Positions 1 to 7,062 are shown, counted from the stretch's first letter. The stretch: DNA of 29,997 nucleotides from Planctomycetota bacterium (GCA_024641365.1 JAHEDF010000005.1:1-29997); one strand, 5' to 3'. Program-made: numbers and translations. Notes: generated by a model not told the origin, from the letters alone.

Positions 1-4
1 TTCG

Positions 5-1762
5 ATGGCAACGTTAGGGTTTAATGATCCAAACAAAACCCATGGCGCAGACTGTCTTTTGGTCGAAGCACGTTCCTTTGCTAACCTCGGTGGCTGGGTA
101 ATCGATCCGCAATTTGAGGATATCATGGGCTCCCCGTATTTATTGGCCCATGGCATGGGTAAACCAGTGGCCAATGCCACGACGACGGTGCAATTTCCAA
201 GCGCAGGAACATACACGTTATGGGTACGTACACGGAATTGGTGTCCTGGTGACTGGGAAGCGCCAGGGCGTTTTAAAATTCAAATAGGTGGCAATCTTTT
301 AGAAACAACTTTTGGAACAGAAGAAGGATGGGCGTGGCAAAAGGGTGGATCCGTGTCCATAACGAGTACGAGTACAGAAATTGAATTACAGGATCTCACT
401 GGTTTCGAAGGTCGTTGTGACGCTTTATTCTTTTCTAAAAAAGCCGATTTTATTCCACCTGCTGACGTTGAACCGATGAAAGCATGGCGCCGTGAATTAA
501 TGGGTATTCCATTAATCCCAAAACGTGAAGAAACATTTGATGTTATTGTAGTTGGTGGTGGTTTAGCAGGATGTGGCGCGGCAATCGCAGCAGCAAAAGC
601 AGGAATTAAAGTTGCCTTAGTACATGACCGCCCTGTATTAGGTGGTAATGCAAGCGGCGAAATTCGCGTACACACCTTAGGAATTTCTGGAAAAAGTACT
701 GGCATCATTTCTACGATTGATTCTAAACATTGGAAAAATGGATCAGACGAAGCCTTTGAAGACGATAAAAAAAGACATGCAGCAGTTGATGCCGAGAAAA
801 ATATTACCCAGTTTTTAAATTGGCGCTTATATGATGTTCAGGTAGCAGAAAAAAATATAACGAGTATTGATGCACATCATAACAAAACAGGAGAAGCCAT
901 TCGCTTTAAGGCGCCGATATTTATTGATTGCACTGGTGACGCGTGGCTCGGTTTTCGTGCAGGTGCATCATTTAGTTACGGGCGTGAAGCAAAAAGCCAA
1001 TATAATGAAGGATGGGATAAGTATAAAGAAATTTGGTCGCCGGAAAAACCAGATCGTTGGACCATGGGTACATCAGTATTATGGAATAGCGAGGAAGCAA
1101 AGGAATCGGTGTCATTTCCAGCGGTACCATGGGCAATGCCAGTAGCAAAAGATTATGCGATGGTAAATGGTGAATGGCAGTGGGAATTTGCCCGTGAAGA
1201 TTTAGATCAAATTGAAGATGCGGAAGAAATTCGCGACCATATGTTCCGTGCGATTTATGGTAGTTTCTCAAATGCCAAAAACGACACCAAACATGCCAAA
1301 CGACAATTAAAATGGGTTGCGTATATCGCAGGTCGTCGTGAAACACGCCGCTTACATGGCGATCATTTTTACACCTTGCAGGATATTGTAAAAAATACCT
1401 ATTTTCCTGATACCGTGGTAGAAGAAAAACGTGAAGTCGACGTACACTTCCAACGTATTTTACAAGGATATAAGGTCGACTTTATTAGTCAGGCGATGTT
1501 TATGAAAGTCGGTATGTACTATATGCCATTTCGCTCGTTTTACTCGAAAGATATTTCTAATTTAATGATGGCTGGACGCTGTTTTAGTTGTACCCACGTT
1601 GCTTTAGGCGGACCACGCGTGCAGCGAACTACGGCACAAATGGGTGTCGCGACCGGCTTTGCAGCTGCATTATGTAAAAAACATAATACCAACCCACGTG
1701 GCGTCGGTCAGAATCACATCGAAGAATTGCGTGCATTAATTGGCTATAAGGAAAAAGCGTAA
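5..1762 (+). CDS. FAD-dependent oxidoreductase with N-terminal beta-rich module (possibly cut at its 5' end)
   Basis: This 585-residue protein has two parts. Residues ~15-150 form a beta-rich module of the golvesin/xanthan-lyase-like type, with phrases such as GTYTLWVRTRNW and a GGW near the start. From residue ~178 there is a Rossmann dinucleotide-binding motif, VVGGGLAGCGAAIAAAKAG, followed by LGGNASGEIRVHT, which is typical of the FAD_oxidored (PF12831) family. The C-terminal part, MMAGRCFSCTHVALGGPR, fits the FAD-binding end of that family. The substrate is unknown; homologues in Planctomycetota and Lentisphaerota are often associated with carbohydrate or polymer breakdown, which is only a hint here. 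The frame stays open to base 2, so the ATG at position 5 may be internal and an upstream signal peptide could lie outside the window. It is followed after 74 bases by the flavin-related trio on the same strand. Confidence 0.85.
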   Translation: MATLGFNDPNKTHGADCLLVEARSFANLGGWVIDPQFEDIMGSPYLLAHGMGKPVANATTTVQFPSAGTYTLWVRTRNWCPGDWEAPGRFKIQIGGNLLETTFGTEEGWAWQKGGSVSITSTSTEIELQDLTGFEGRCDALFFSKKADFIPPADVEPMKAWRRELMGIPLIPKREETFDVIVVGGGLAGCGAAIAAAKAGIKVALVHDRPVLGGNASGEIRVHTLGISGKSTGIISTIDSKHWKNGSDEAFEDDKKRHAAVDAEKNITQFLNWRLYDVQVAEKNITSIDAHHNKTGEAIRFKAPIFIDCTGDAWLGFRAGASFSYGREAKSQYNEGWDKYKEIWSPEKPDRWTMGTSVLWNSEEAKESVSFPAVPWAMPVAKDYAMVNGEWQWEFAREDLDQIEDAEEIRDHMFRAIYGSFSNAKNDTKHAKRQLKWVAYIAGRRETRRLHGDHFYTLQDIVKNTYFPDTVVEEKREVDVHFQRILQGYKVDFISQAMFMKVGMYYMPFRSFYSKDISNLMMAGRCFSCTHVALGGPRVQRTTAQMGVATGFAAALCKKHNTNPRGVGQNHIEELRALIGYKEKA

Positions 1763-1836
1763 GGACCAGTAGTCCAGTTAATTGAACGAGTAGCCTCATC
1801 GATGCATTGTGCTAATGTGATACGTATGGTGGTACC

Positions 1837-2766
1837 ATGATCCACGGTTATCGCTTTACAGCGCTCGGTTGCACGGGGCGAATTCGCATTGCGCATTGTG
1901 ATAAACAACATGCAGATCATGCGATTTGTGATGCTGTGCGCTGGTTGCGACAAACCGAAGCCTTATTATCACGATTTATTGAAACGAGTGCGGTGTCGCA
2001 ATTAAATCGTGGTAAAACAATTGCACGATCACCTATCCTAGAATCAGTTTTATTAGCAGGGAAAACAGCAACGCAATTAACTGCTGGACGATTTTCATTA
2101 TTTACCGATCCATTATGGCAGTTGTGGCATGACCCACAGCGTCATAAGTGGCCAACGCACGACGAAATGCATTCAGCGCGTGATCGTGGAGCTGCTCAAA
2201 AATTAATTTATACCAATTCGACCGTTGCGCTTGCATCACAGCAGTCCGGTATCGACATTGGGGGTATTGGAAAAGAATGGTGTGTTGATCAATTACTCAA
2301 ACAATTAACTGAGTTCGACATAAATAACGTTATTATAGAATTAGGCGGTGATTGTGCCGCGCGCGGTCATCAGCCACACGCAGACGGTTGGCATGTATTA
2401 ATTCCTGGGGCCGCTGCCGCGGTTACGTTACACAATGAAGCCATAGCAACGAGTGGCATTGGAACACGTGGTCGCTGGTTAGACGGACATTGGATTCCGC
2501 ATTTGATAAATGCACTAACGGGATTACCGGCTCCTGGCATAGTACGTTCGGCGACAATAATTGCTCCATCCTGCGAACGTGCAGGAATTCATGCGAGTGA
2601 TTTGTGTTTATTAATTGATATGAGCCCAGTCTTAGTGCAAACAAGCAACGGCTCATTCCCAACCTGGCTGCGTATAAAAAATAATATCAATGATGACACG
2701 TGGTGGGCAAATGAAGACATGGCTAAAAAGCTAACACCAGTAACTAATACGACGGCGGCGGCTTAA
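1837..2766 (+). CDS. apbE: ApbE-like FAD:protein FMN transferase, divergent
   Basis: ApbE enzymes use FAD and Mg2+ to attach FMN covalently to Thr/Ser of target proteins. Family motifs seen here are IDIGGIGKEWCVDQ (139-151), ELGGD (168-172), IATSG (203-207) and NALTGLPAPG (225-234); the length of 309 residues is normal. Two points are unusual. There is no signal peptide or lipobox, so the enzyme appears cytoplasmic, whereas many ApbE proteins are extracytoplasmic. In the segment ATIIAPSCERAGIHAS (239-254), the usual metal-binding ADxLxT pattern reads AGIHAS, so the conserved Asp is Gly250 and the Thr is Ser254. The start ATG has a GGTGG ribosome-binding site at 1828-1832. The stop overlaps the next gene's ATG by one base (TAATG), which implies translational coupling. 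Confidence 0.85.
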   Translation: MIHGYRFTALGCTGRIRIAHCDKQHADHAICDAVRWLRQTEALLSRFIETSAVSQLNRGKTIARSPILESVLLAGKTATQLTAGRFSLFTDPLWQLWHDPQRHKWPTHDEMHSARDRGAAQKLIYTNSTVALASQQSGIDIGGIGKEWCVDQLLKQLTEFDINNVIIELGGDCAARGHQPHADGWHVLIPGAAAAVTLHNEAIATSGIGTRGRWLDGHWIPHLINALTGLPAPGIVRSATIIAPSCERAGIHASDLCLLIDMSPVLVQTSNGSFPTWLRIKNNINDDTWWANEDMAKKLTPVTNTTAAA

Positions 2767-3431
2767 TGCGTAGTATTGTACCATGGTTATTAATTGTTTG
2801 TCTTGCACTAGCGGTTGTGCTGGTACCGTGGTGGTGGGTGTGGAGCGAATCCAAATTACAAAAACGTCGTGTACCAAAACCACTCGTTAGAGATGCACCA
2901 CCGTTACCCGGACCGCTTATATTATATGCTGAGACATGGCCAACGCGTGTGCAATTAAATATTGAAGAAATTCAAGCCTCCACAACAGAAACAGATCACG
3001 CATTGGGACCTAAAGCGGTGGCAACAGATTTTGCCTTAGCGTTAAATGAATTGGGCATTGTTGTAGAGCCACAACGTTTATCAGATCTTCCCAAAGAGGC
3101 GGATTTATTAACTGGCCGACCAATTGTCTTAGTCTATCCAGTGCGTCATGGTCAACCACCAGCGGCGATCATGCAATTTATTGATACGCGCATTGAGCCA
3201 TTAGTCGGGGAACAAATTGCGACAGTAAAAAGTTTGACATTTTATGATATTGCCATTGCGGAAAATGACCAACAAGCGGGCGGAGCACATGATGCGCTAC
3301 AGCGAATTTTTTCGTATTATAAATTATCATATAAACCGGGAACCAGTTTGTTAGAGCCGATGAATTCTATTGTGATTTATGAACATTTGCAGGCGTTTGC
3401 TCAATCATATACGAAAACGAGTACGCCATGA
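2766..3431 (+). CDS. Membrane-anchored protein with flavodoxin-like features, unassigned
   Basis: I do not recognise a named family. The 221-residue protein has one hydrophobic segment at residues 5-27, followed by a strongly positive stretch (K30, K33, R34, R35, K38). By the positive-inside rule this puts the soluble domain in the cytoplasm. The soluble part resembles a flavodoxin/NADPH-dependent FMN reductase fold in outline: an opening strand LILYAETW (51-58); a central strand and loop PIVLVYPVRHGQPPAAIMQF (119-138), like the usual hydrophobic-SPVYxGxxPAxxKxFID pattern; then AGGAHDALQRI (171-181), where that family often has a Gly-rich GGGQE-type loop. The genes on both sides are flavin- and haem-related and overlap it (TAATG upstream, ATGA downstream), which supports a redox role. 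The fold assignment is inference and needs structure prediction. Confidence 0.6.
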   Translation: MRSIVPWLLIVCLALAVVLVPWWWVWSESKLQKRRVPKPLVRDAPPLPGPLILYAETWPTRVQLNIEEIQASTTETDHALGPKAVATDFALALNELGIVVEPQRLSDLPKEADLLTGRPIVLVYPVRHGQPPAAIMQFIDTRIEPLVGEQIATVKSLTFYDIAIAENDQQAGGAHDALQRIFSYYKLSYKPGTSLLEPMNSIVIYEHLQAFAQSYTKTSTP

Positions 3432-3754
3432 CCGCTTTTCGCATTTGGTTTGATCGCGCAGTAAATTTAACCATGTTATGGACTGGTGCTGCATTGGCTG
3501 GCTCGGGTTTAGTCATGGAATTCCGCTTTGAGCCAGGACCAAATAAACCAGTGAGTGTGTGGGGTCTTGATTGGAGTGATTGGGCAACCCTCCATTATAC
3601 GTTTGGATTGACGATGCTGGCGCTAATTACCATCCACTTATGGCGACATCGCGCTTGGTGGAAAGGTGTGCTGTGTCAAAAAAGAAGTCTATATGTGTGG
3701 TTGGTTTTTATTGTCGCGTTATGTTTATTATTAATTCCTATGCTGGGACCATAA
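3428..3754 (+). CDS. DUF4405-like cytochrome b membrane protein
   Basis: This small 108-residue protein has three predicted membrane helices at about residues 13-30, 53-72 and 88-106. The pattern LHYTFGLTMLALITIHLW (55-72), with His56 and His70 plus His74 just beyond, matches the DUF4405/cytochrome b561-like arrangement in which histidines hold haem within the membrane. It overlaps the preceding gene by four bases (ATGA) and is the last gene of the trio. In known families DUF4405 proteins often accompany ApbE and FMN-binding partners in membrane electron transfer. No quinone or terminal partner is visible here. It ends 7 bases from a convergent transporter gene, with no evident terminator between them. 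Confidence 0.7.
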   Translation: MTAFRIWFDRAVNLTMLWTGAALAGSGLVMEFRFEPGPNKPVSVWGLDWSDWATLHYTFGLTMLALITIHLWRHRAWWKGVLCQKRSLYVWLVFIVALCLLLIPMLGP

Positions 3755-3761
3755 GCAGAGA

Positions 3762-5234
3762 TTAGAGCGAAACATTAAAGGCTACTTTTCCGAGTATGAG
3801 TACCAATACAACGATAACTGGCACCATAATAACATTTAGTAAAAATCCAGCGCGTACCATTTCAGGTAAACGAATTAGTCCACTACCAAAGACAATTGCA
3901 TTTGGCGGAGTGCCAACAGGCATCATGTAACTGCAATTTGCAGCTAAGGCTGTGGGAATTAAAAATAATAACGGTGCACAATCCATACCAATAGCGACGG
4001 CTGCGACGACCGGTAAAAAAGTTGCTGCGGTTGCTGTGTTACTGGTTAATTCGGTTAGCATTAATATACCAAAGCTTATAATCACCATAACGACAACGAT
4101 TGGTAATACAGATAAATTTCCTGCTAATTGACCAAGCCATTCTGCGAGCTGGTGTGTTTCAATGGCACCTGCTAAACTGAGTCCACCACCAAATAATAAC
4201 AGCACATCCCAGGGAACTCCTTTTGCCGTTTCCCAATCCATTGCGAATTCACCTTTTTTTAAATTTATTGGAATAATAAAAAGTAATAATGCCCCTGCGA
4301 TAGCGATACTCGTATCAGATAGCAACGGTAGTAAATCTTGAACAAATGGGCGTGTAATCCAACCCAGTGCGGTCAGAGCAAAAACAATGGCGACGGTCCA
4401 TTCACCGCGACTCATATGCCCAAGTGTTGATTTTTGTTCGTCGAGTAACTCTTTCATGCCGTCCACTTCGGTATTCGCAATGCGACAAGCAAATCGCGTC
4501 AAGGCGAGATAAACCATAACCAAGGAAACAAGCGCTACTGGAATCCCTATTATCATCCACTGAGCGAAACCGATTTGTATTCCCAGGCTTTTTTCTGCGT
4601 ATGCTGCTAATAAGGCATTGGGTGGCGTACCAATTAATGTAGCCATACCACCAGTTGTCGACCCGTACGCCACGGCTAATAATAAGGCGACTATAAATGG
4701 TCGCATTTGTACCATTTTTTGTTCTGGAATAAGTCGAGTAACAGACATGGCTATCGGCAGCATCATTAATGCCGTAGCGGTATTGCTAACCCACATGCTA
4801 ATAAATGCTGAGGCTAATAAAAATCCGGCTATAATCCGGTGTTGTGATGTACCCATATAAGACAATAAATTAATGGCGACGCGTCGATGGAGATTCCATT
4901 TTTGCATACTCAGCGCGATTAGAAATCCTCCTAAGAAAAGAAAAATAATAGGATGTGAATAGGGCGTTATGACATTTTTTATATTTCCAAGATTGAGTAA
5001 CGGAAATAAAACCAGCGGTAATAAAGCCGTAGCAGGAATAGGAATAGATTCGCAAATCCAAAACGTCGCCATTAATAAGGTAACGCCAGCGGTTCGCCAT
5101 CCAGCGATTTCTAATCCAGGCGGTGGCGGACATATAATCGTAATAAGAAGAGCTAACGGTCCAATTATCCAACCGATTTGTTGACGAGTAGTATAAGTTT
5201 GCGGCGCGTTCTCATTATGAGTATTTTCAGCCAT
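3762..5234 (-). CDS. DASS (SLC13) family divalent anion:sodium symporter
   Basis: This 490-residue protein has about 11-13 hydrophobic segments and belongs to the DASS/SLC13 family, which imports dicarboxylates (succinate, malate, fumarate), citrate or sulfate with Na+. Two family signatures are visible, one per inverted repeat half: VSNTATALMMLPIA and LTSNTATAATFLPV, each containing the Ser-Asn-Thr Na+/substrate site. The ends of the two halves carry GTPPNALL and VGTPPNAIVFG. The opening WICESIPIPATALLPLVLFP is also typical. The exact substrate cannot be read from sequence. The start is the ATG at 5234, with a weak TAGGA about 11 bases upstream. It is transcribed alone and converges with the DUF4405 gene. 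Confidence 0.92.
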   Translation of the reverse strand: MAENTHNENAPQTYTTRQQIGWIIGPLALLITIICPPPPGLEIAGWRTAGVTLLMATFWICESIPIPATALLPLVLFPLLNLGNIKNVITPYSHPIIFLFLGGFLIALSMQKWNLHRRVAINLLSYMGTSQHRIIAGFLLASAFISMWVSNTATALMMLPIAMSVTRLIPEQKMVQMRPFIVALLLAVAYGSTTGGMATLIGTPPNALLAAYAEKSLGIQIGFAQWMIIGIPVALVSLVMVYLALTRFACRIANTEVDGMKELLDEQKSTLGHMSRGEWTVAIVFALTALGWITRPFVQDLLPLLSDTSIAIAGALLLFIIPINLKKGEFAMDWETAKGVPWDVLLLFGGGLSLAGAIETHQLAEWLGQLAGNLSVLPIVVVMVIISFGILMLTELTSNTATAATFLPVVAAVAIGMDCAPLLFLIPTALAANCSYMMPVGTPPNAIVFGSGLIRLPEMVRAGFLLNVIMVPVIVVLVLILGKVAFNVSL

Positions 5235-5359
5235 AACGCGGTTAATCCTAATGTGAGCGAATTGTTTTATTTTGTTTAATTTTACTAATAATGAGGCAGC
5301 CTAGAACAAACATATAAACCGCAATGGTAAGATTTGGTACCATACCAATTGTAATATTA

Positions 5360-5365
5360 TATAAT
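5360..5365 (+). promoter_or_regulatory. Possible -10 box with upstream operator-like palindrome
   Basis: An exact TATAAT lies 11 bases after a perfect 6-base inverted repeat, TTGGTA cca TACCAA, at 5334-5348. The best -35 candidate, TTGGTA at 5334-5339, is 20 bases away, longer than the usual 17, so the promoter may need an activator or may not be real. The palindrome would fit a dimeric regulator. Confidence 0.3.
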
Positions 5366-5530
5366 GACAGCCATTAAATAATTTGAGTATTGGCCTTTGA
5401 GAACTAAGCCCGTAAGTGTCGTAGGAACGTAGGCAAAAAGGTGGGGTAACAGCATGGCTGGGCTTCTCATTTAGTGGTTCTTCATGACAGTTGAGGAACT
5501 GATTAGCTTGGGTCAGAAACGCTCCAGAAC
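5366..5530 (+). ncRNA. Candidate structured RNA or long leader, unassigned
   Basis: Downstream of the TATAAT at 5360-5365 the sequence can pair as GAG..AAGCCC (5399-5411) with GGGCTTCTC (5461-5469). It also forms a stem GTTCTTCA / TGAGGAAC with a seven-base loop near 5478-5500, with one G-U pair. I compared it by eye with 6S RNA, SRP RNA, tmRNA, RNase P and common riboswitches and found no match. It could be a small RNA or the 5' part of the EF-hand transcript. No intrinsic terminator with a T-run closes it. Confidence 0.25.
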
Positions 5531-5644
5531 AGTAATTATAAACGTAAGTTATTTATTAACAACATCTTACGATTAATGTTAAAACTGATAAATAACTGTC
5601 AAATGCATTCATGTTCTCCTCATGTTTTTGGTGTACAGTCTCAC

Positions 5645-5709
5645 GTGACCCACCTACAATCAGGCAATCCCGCCTGAAATATCCTAACCACCCTACGTAA
5701 ACGGGTCAC
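5645..5709 (+). promoter_or_regulatory. Structured leader just before the EF-hand gene
   Basis: GTGACCC at 5645-5651 is perfectly complementary to GGGTCAC at 5703-5709. A second stem, TCAGGC / GCCTGA, lies between them (about 5661-5678). The outer arm ends one base before the GGAG ribosome-binding site (5711-5714), so the structure could influence access to the start at 5721. This is a prediction from complementarity only. Confidence 0.35.
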
Positions 5710-5720
5710 TGGAGTATGCT

Positions 5721-6311
5721 ATGTTTTTTCGCCCACTCAGTATCGTAGCGGCTGCTCTATTAGCTGCTCCCATGACATTTGCTGCCGACGGAGAAGGTCC
5801 GGGCATCGCAGGTGGTGGTGATCGTCCTGATAGAGATGAGCGCCCAGATGTTAAACGCCCAGAAGGCGACCGCCCAGATCGTCCTGAACGTCCTGGCCCA
5901 GATGGTGCACCGCTCTTTGCTAAATTTGACCATGACAAGAGTGGCGACATTTCTGAAAAAGAATTTCTCCATGGCTTACGTATAATGATGGAGCAACGTC
6001 GTGAAGGTGGCGACCGTCGTCCCCCAGGCGGCGACCGTCGTCCAGAAGGCGGTGACCGTCGCCCAGAAGGCGGTGACCGTCGCCCAGAAGGCGGTGACCG
6101 TCGTCCAGAAGGCGGCGACCGTCGTCCAGAAGGCGGCGACCGTCGTCCAGAAGGCGGCGACCGCCCAGGTCCTAATCCAGAACAAATGGCCAAACATGCA
6201 GAAATGGTCTTCAAAAAAGCCGATGCAGATAATAGCGGCGGATTAAATGAAGAAGAATTCCGAAATGCCCTTGGCGCAATTCGTTCCGGTAAACCAGGAC
6301 CGAATAAATGA
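5721..6311 (+). CDS. Secreted EF-hand protein with RRPEGGD repeats
   Basis: This 196-residue exported protein has a signal peptide of about 21 residues (MFFRPLSIVAAALLAAPMTFA). It carries two canonical EF-hand Ca2+ loops: DHDKSGDISEKE at 70-81 and DADNSGGLNEEE at 168-179. A charged linker between them, residues 96-151, is built of seven-residue units, one GGDRRPP, six GGDRRPE and a closing GGDRPGP. An Asp/Arg/Pro-rich stretch also precedes the first EF-hand (33-60). Proteins of this type are common in Planctomycetota and probably bind calcium in the periplasm or at the surface; no catalytic domain is visible. The ATG has GGAG at 5711-5714. The gene stands alone, with a structured leader in front and an intrinsic terminator behind. 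Confidence 0.85.
   Translation: MFFRPLSIVAAALLAAPMTFAADGEGPGIAGGGDRPDRDERPDVKRPEGDRPDRPERPGPDGAPLFAKFDHDKSGDISEKEFLHGLRIMMEQRREGGDRRPPGGDRRPEGGDRRPEGGDRRPEGGDRRPEGGDRRPEGGDRRPEGGDRPGPNPEQMAKHAEMVFKKADADNSGGLNEEEFRNALGAIRSGKPGPNK
6006..6173 (+). repeat. 21-base in-frame tandem repeat
   Basis: Eight consecutive 21-base units encode GGDRRPP, six GGDRRPE and GGDRPGP. The six central units (6027-6152) differ only at silent positions (GGCGAC/GGTGAC and CGTCCA/CGCCCA). Two neighbouring units are identical to each other, as are the last two complete units, which points to recent slippage or unequal exchange. The repeat keeps several other frames open on both strands; those frames are by-products. 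Confidence 0.95.
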
Positions 6312-6362
6312 GGTAATAACGCAAAAGCGTATTTATCGTCAATTGAGAGACTATAATAAACG

Positions 6363-6397
6363 AATCACCCCGGTCTATGAGATCGGGGTGATTTTTT
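6363..6397 (+). terminator. Intrinsic terminator after the EF-hand gene
   Basis: A 13-base-pair stem (6363-6375 with 6381-6393, one G-T pair) has a TATGA loop and runs into six T residues at 6392-6397. It lies about 50 bases after the EF-hand stop codon and separates that gene from the YjbQ gene. Confidence 0.93.
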
Positions 6398-6447
6398 ATG
6401 AGCTTGGTGAAAATGTGTAAGATGGTAGTTATACTTGTGCTGTACCC

Positions 6448-6452
6448 AGGAG
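6448..6452 (+). promoter_or_regulatory. Ribosome-binding site that sets the YjbQ start
   Basis: AGGAG lies 7 bases before the ATG at 6460. The in-frame TTG at 6457 would be only 4 bases away, so the ATG is preferred. A TATACT at 6430-6435 could be the -10 box of this gene, without a good -35. Confidence 0.7.
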
Positions 6453-6459
6453 CGTATTG

Positions 6460-6879
6460 ATGAAACATTTTCGTAAAGAATTATGGTTTTCGACTAAAGA
6501 ACGCATGGAATTTATTAATATAAGTTCCGAGGTTGCCGAGTGCGTGCATAAAAGTGGCATACAAAATGGTATGGTATTGGTAAATGCGATGCACATTACC
6601 GCTTCAGTATTTGTAAATGACGATGAGCGAGGATTACATCAAGATTTTGCGCGGTGGTTAGAAGAACAAGCTCCCTACCAACCAATTAAACACTATCGCC
6701 ATAATGATACCGGTGAAGATAATGGTGACGCGCACCTTAAACGACAAATTTTTGGCCGCGAAGTGGTTGTTGCCATCACTGATGGGGAACTCGACTTTGG
6801 TCCCTGGGAACAAATATTTTATGGTGAGTTCGACGGTAAACGAAAAAAGCGCGTATTAGTAAAAATAATTGGTGAGTAA
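6460..6879 (+). CDS. yjbQ: YjbQ/UPF0047 family protein
   Basis: This 139-residue protein spans the whole YjbQ family. The signature [17 protein letters not shown] is followed by [21 protein letters not shown] and the C-terminal RVLVKIIGE, all hallmarks of the family. YjbQ proteins are small, soluble, trimeric proteins; some have been reported to have thiamine-phosphate synthase activity as a secondary function, but the true role is not settled. Conserved histidines are seen in MHITAS and GLHQDF. The gene has its own ribosome-binding site, sits between an intrinsic terminator and an inverted repeat, and is probably transcribed alone. Confidence 0.93.
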   Translation: MKHFRKELWFSTKERMEFINISSEVAECVHKSGIQNGMVLVNAMHITASVFVNDDERGLHQDFARWLEEQAPYQPIKHYRHNDTGEDNGDAHLKRQIFGREVVVAITDGELDFGPWEQIFYGEFDGKRKKRVLVKIIGE

Positions 6880-6901
6880 AAGAAGGATTTAAAATTTCAT
6901 T

Positions 6902-7038
6902 AACCGCAGAGAGCGCAGAGGACGCAGAGTAATTTTTTAATAATTATAATCGTTTTAGCTCACGGAACCGGTGTCATTGCGGTATTTGGTTATTTCTCAT
7001 AAATATCCTCTGCGCTCTCTGCGCCCTCTGCGGTTTAA
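6902..7038. repeat. Inverted repeat built of CGCAGAG units
   Basis: The left arm at about 6902-6929 reads AACCGCAGAGAGCGCAGAGG and onward. The right arm at about 7007-7037 is its imperfect reverse complement, with only a few A/G differences. Each arm contains three CGCAGAG units at 9-base spacing. The arms enclose about 77 mostly AT-rich bases with no gene. Similar CGCAGAG/CACAGAG elements are dispersed in many bacterial genomes. It lies between convergent genes (yjbQ and trpD), so it could act as a non-autonomous mobile element, a transcription stop, or both. Confidence 0.85.
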
Positions 7039-7062
7039 TTGCTTGTAAGCGGTCGTAGAGAT

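Larger units (their letters stand above)
5235..5720. other. 486-base non-coding region with several predicted hairpins
   Basis: No convincing protein gene is present. The region holds the promoters of two divergent genes: the transporter (-) and the EF-hand gene (+). It also contains an inverted repeat TTGGTA-cca-TACCAA (5334-5348), a TATAAT (5360-5365), two hairpin-forming stretches (5399-5469 and 5478-5500), a cluster of overlapping inverted repeats (5543-5600) and a leader stem near the EF-hand start. Short frames exist, for example MAGLLI at 5454-5474 with AGGTGGGG at 5439-5446, and a 30-residue frame from 5484, but nothing supports them as genes. Confidence 0.7.

Noticed and set aside
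867..1346. Extra open frames on both strands inside the oxidoreductase gene
   Set aside because: They lie wholly within a gene with clear family motifs and have no domain likeness or ribosome-binding site.
3267..3315. FMN-binding flavinylation site around AGGAHD in the middle gene of the flavin trio
   Set aside because: The acceptor Thr/Ser of the (S/T)GA(T/S) motif is missing (GGAH), and the surrounding sequence fits a flavodoxin-like loop better.
5366..5530. 6S, SRP, tmRNA or RNase P RNA
   Set aside because: The core sequences of these RNAs (for example the SRP GGAAG loop, tmRNA tag or RNase P GAGGAAAGTCC) are absent.
5484..5576. 30-codon frame starting at 5484 in the intergenic region
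   Set aside because: It has no ribosome-binding site and overlaps the predicted stems; its length is expected by chance.
6006..6173. Short tandem units that could suggest a CRISPR-like array or genes on the opposite strand
   Set aside because: The 21-base units have no unique spacers and encode an in-frame RRPEGGD linker; open frames on the other strand follow from the repeat.
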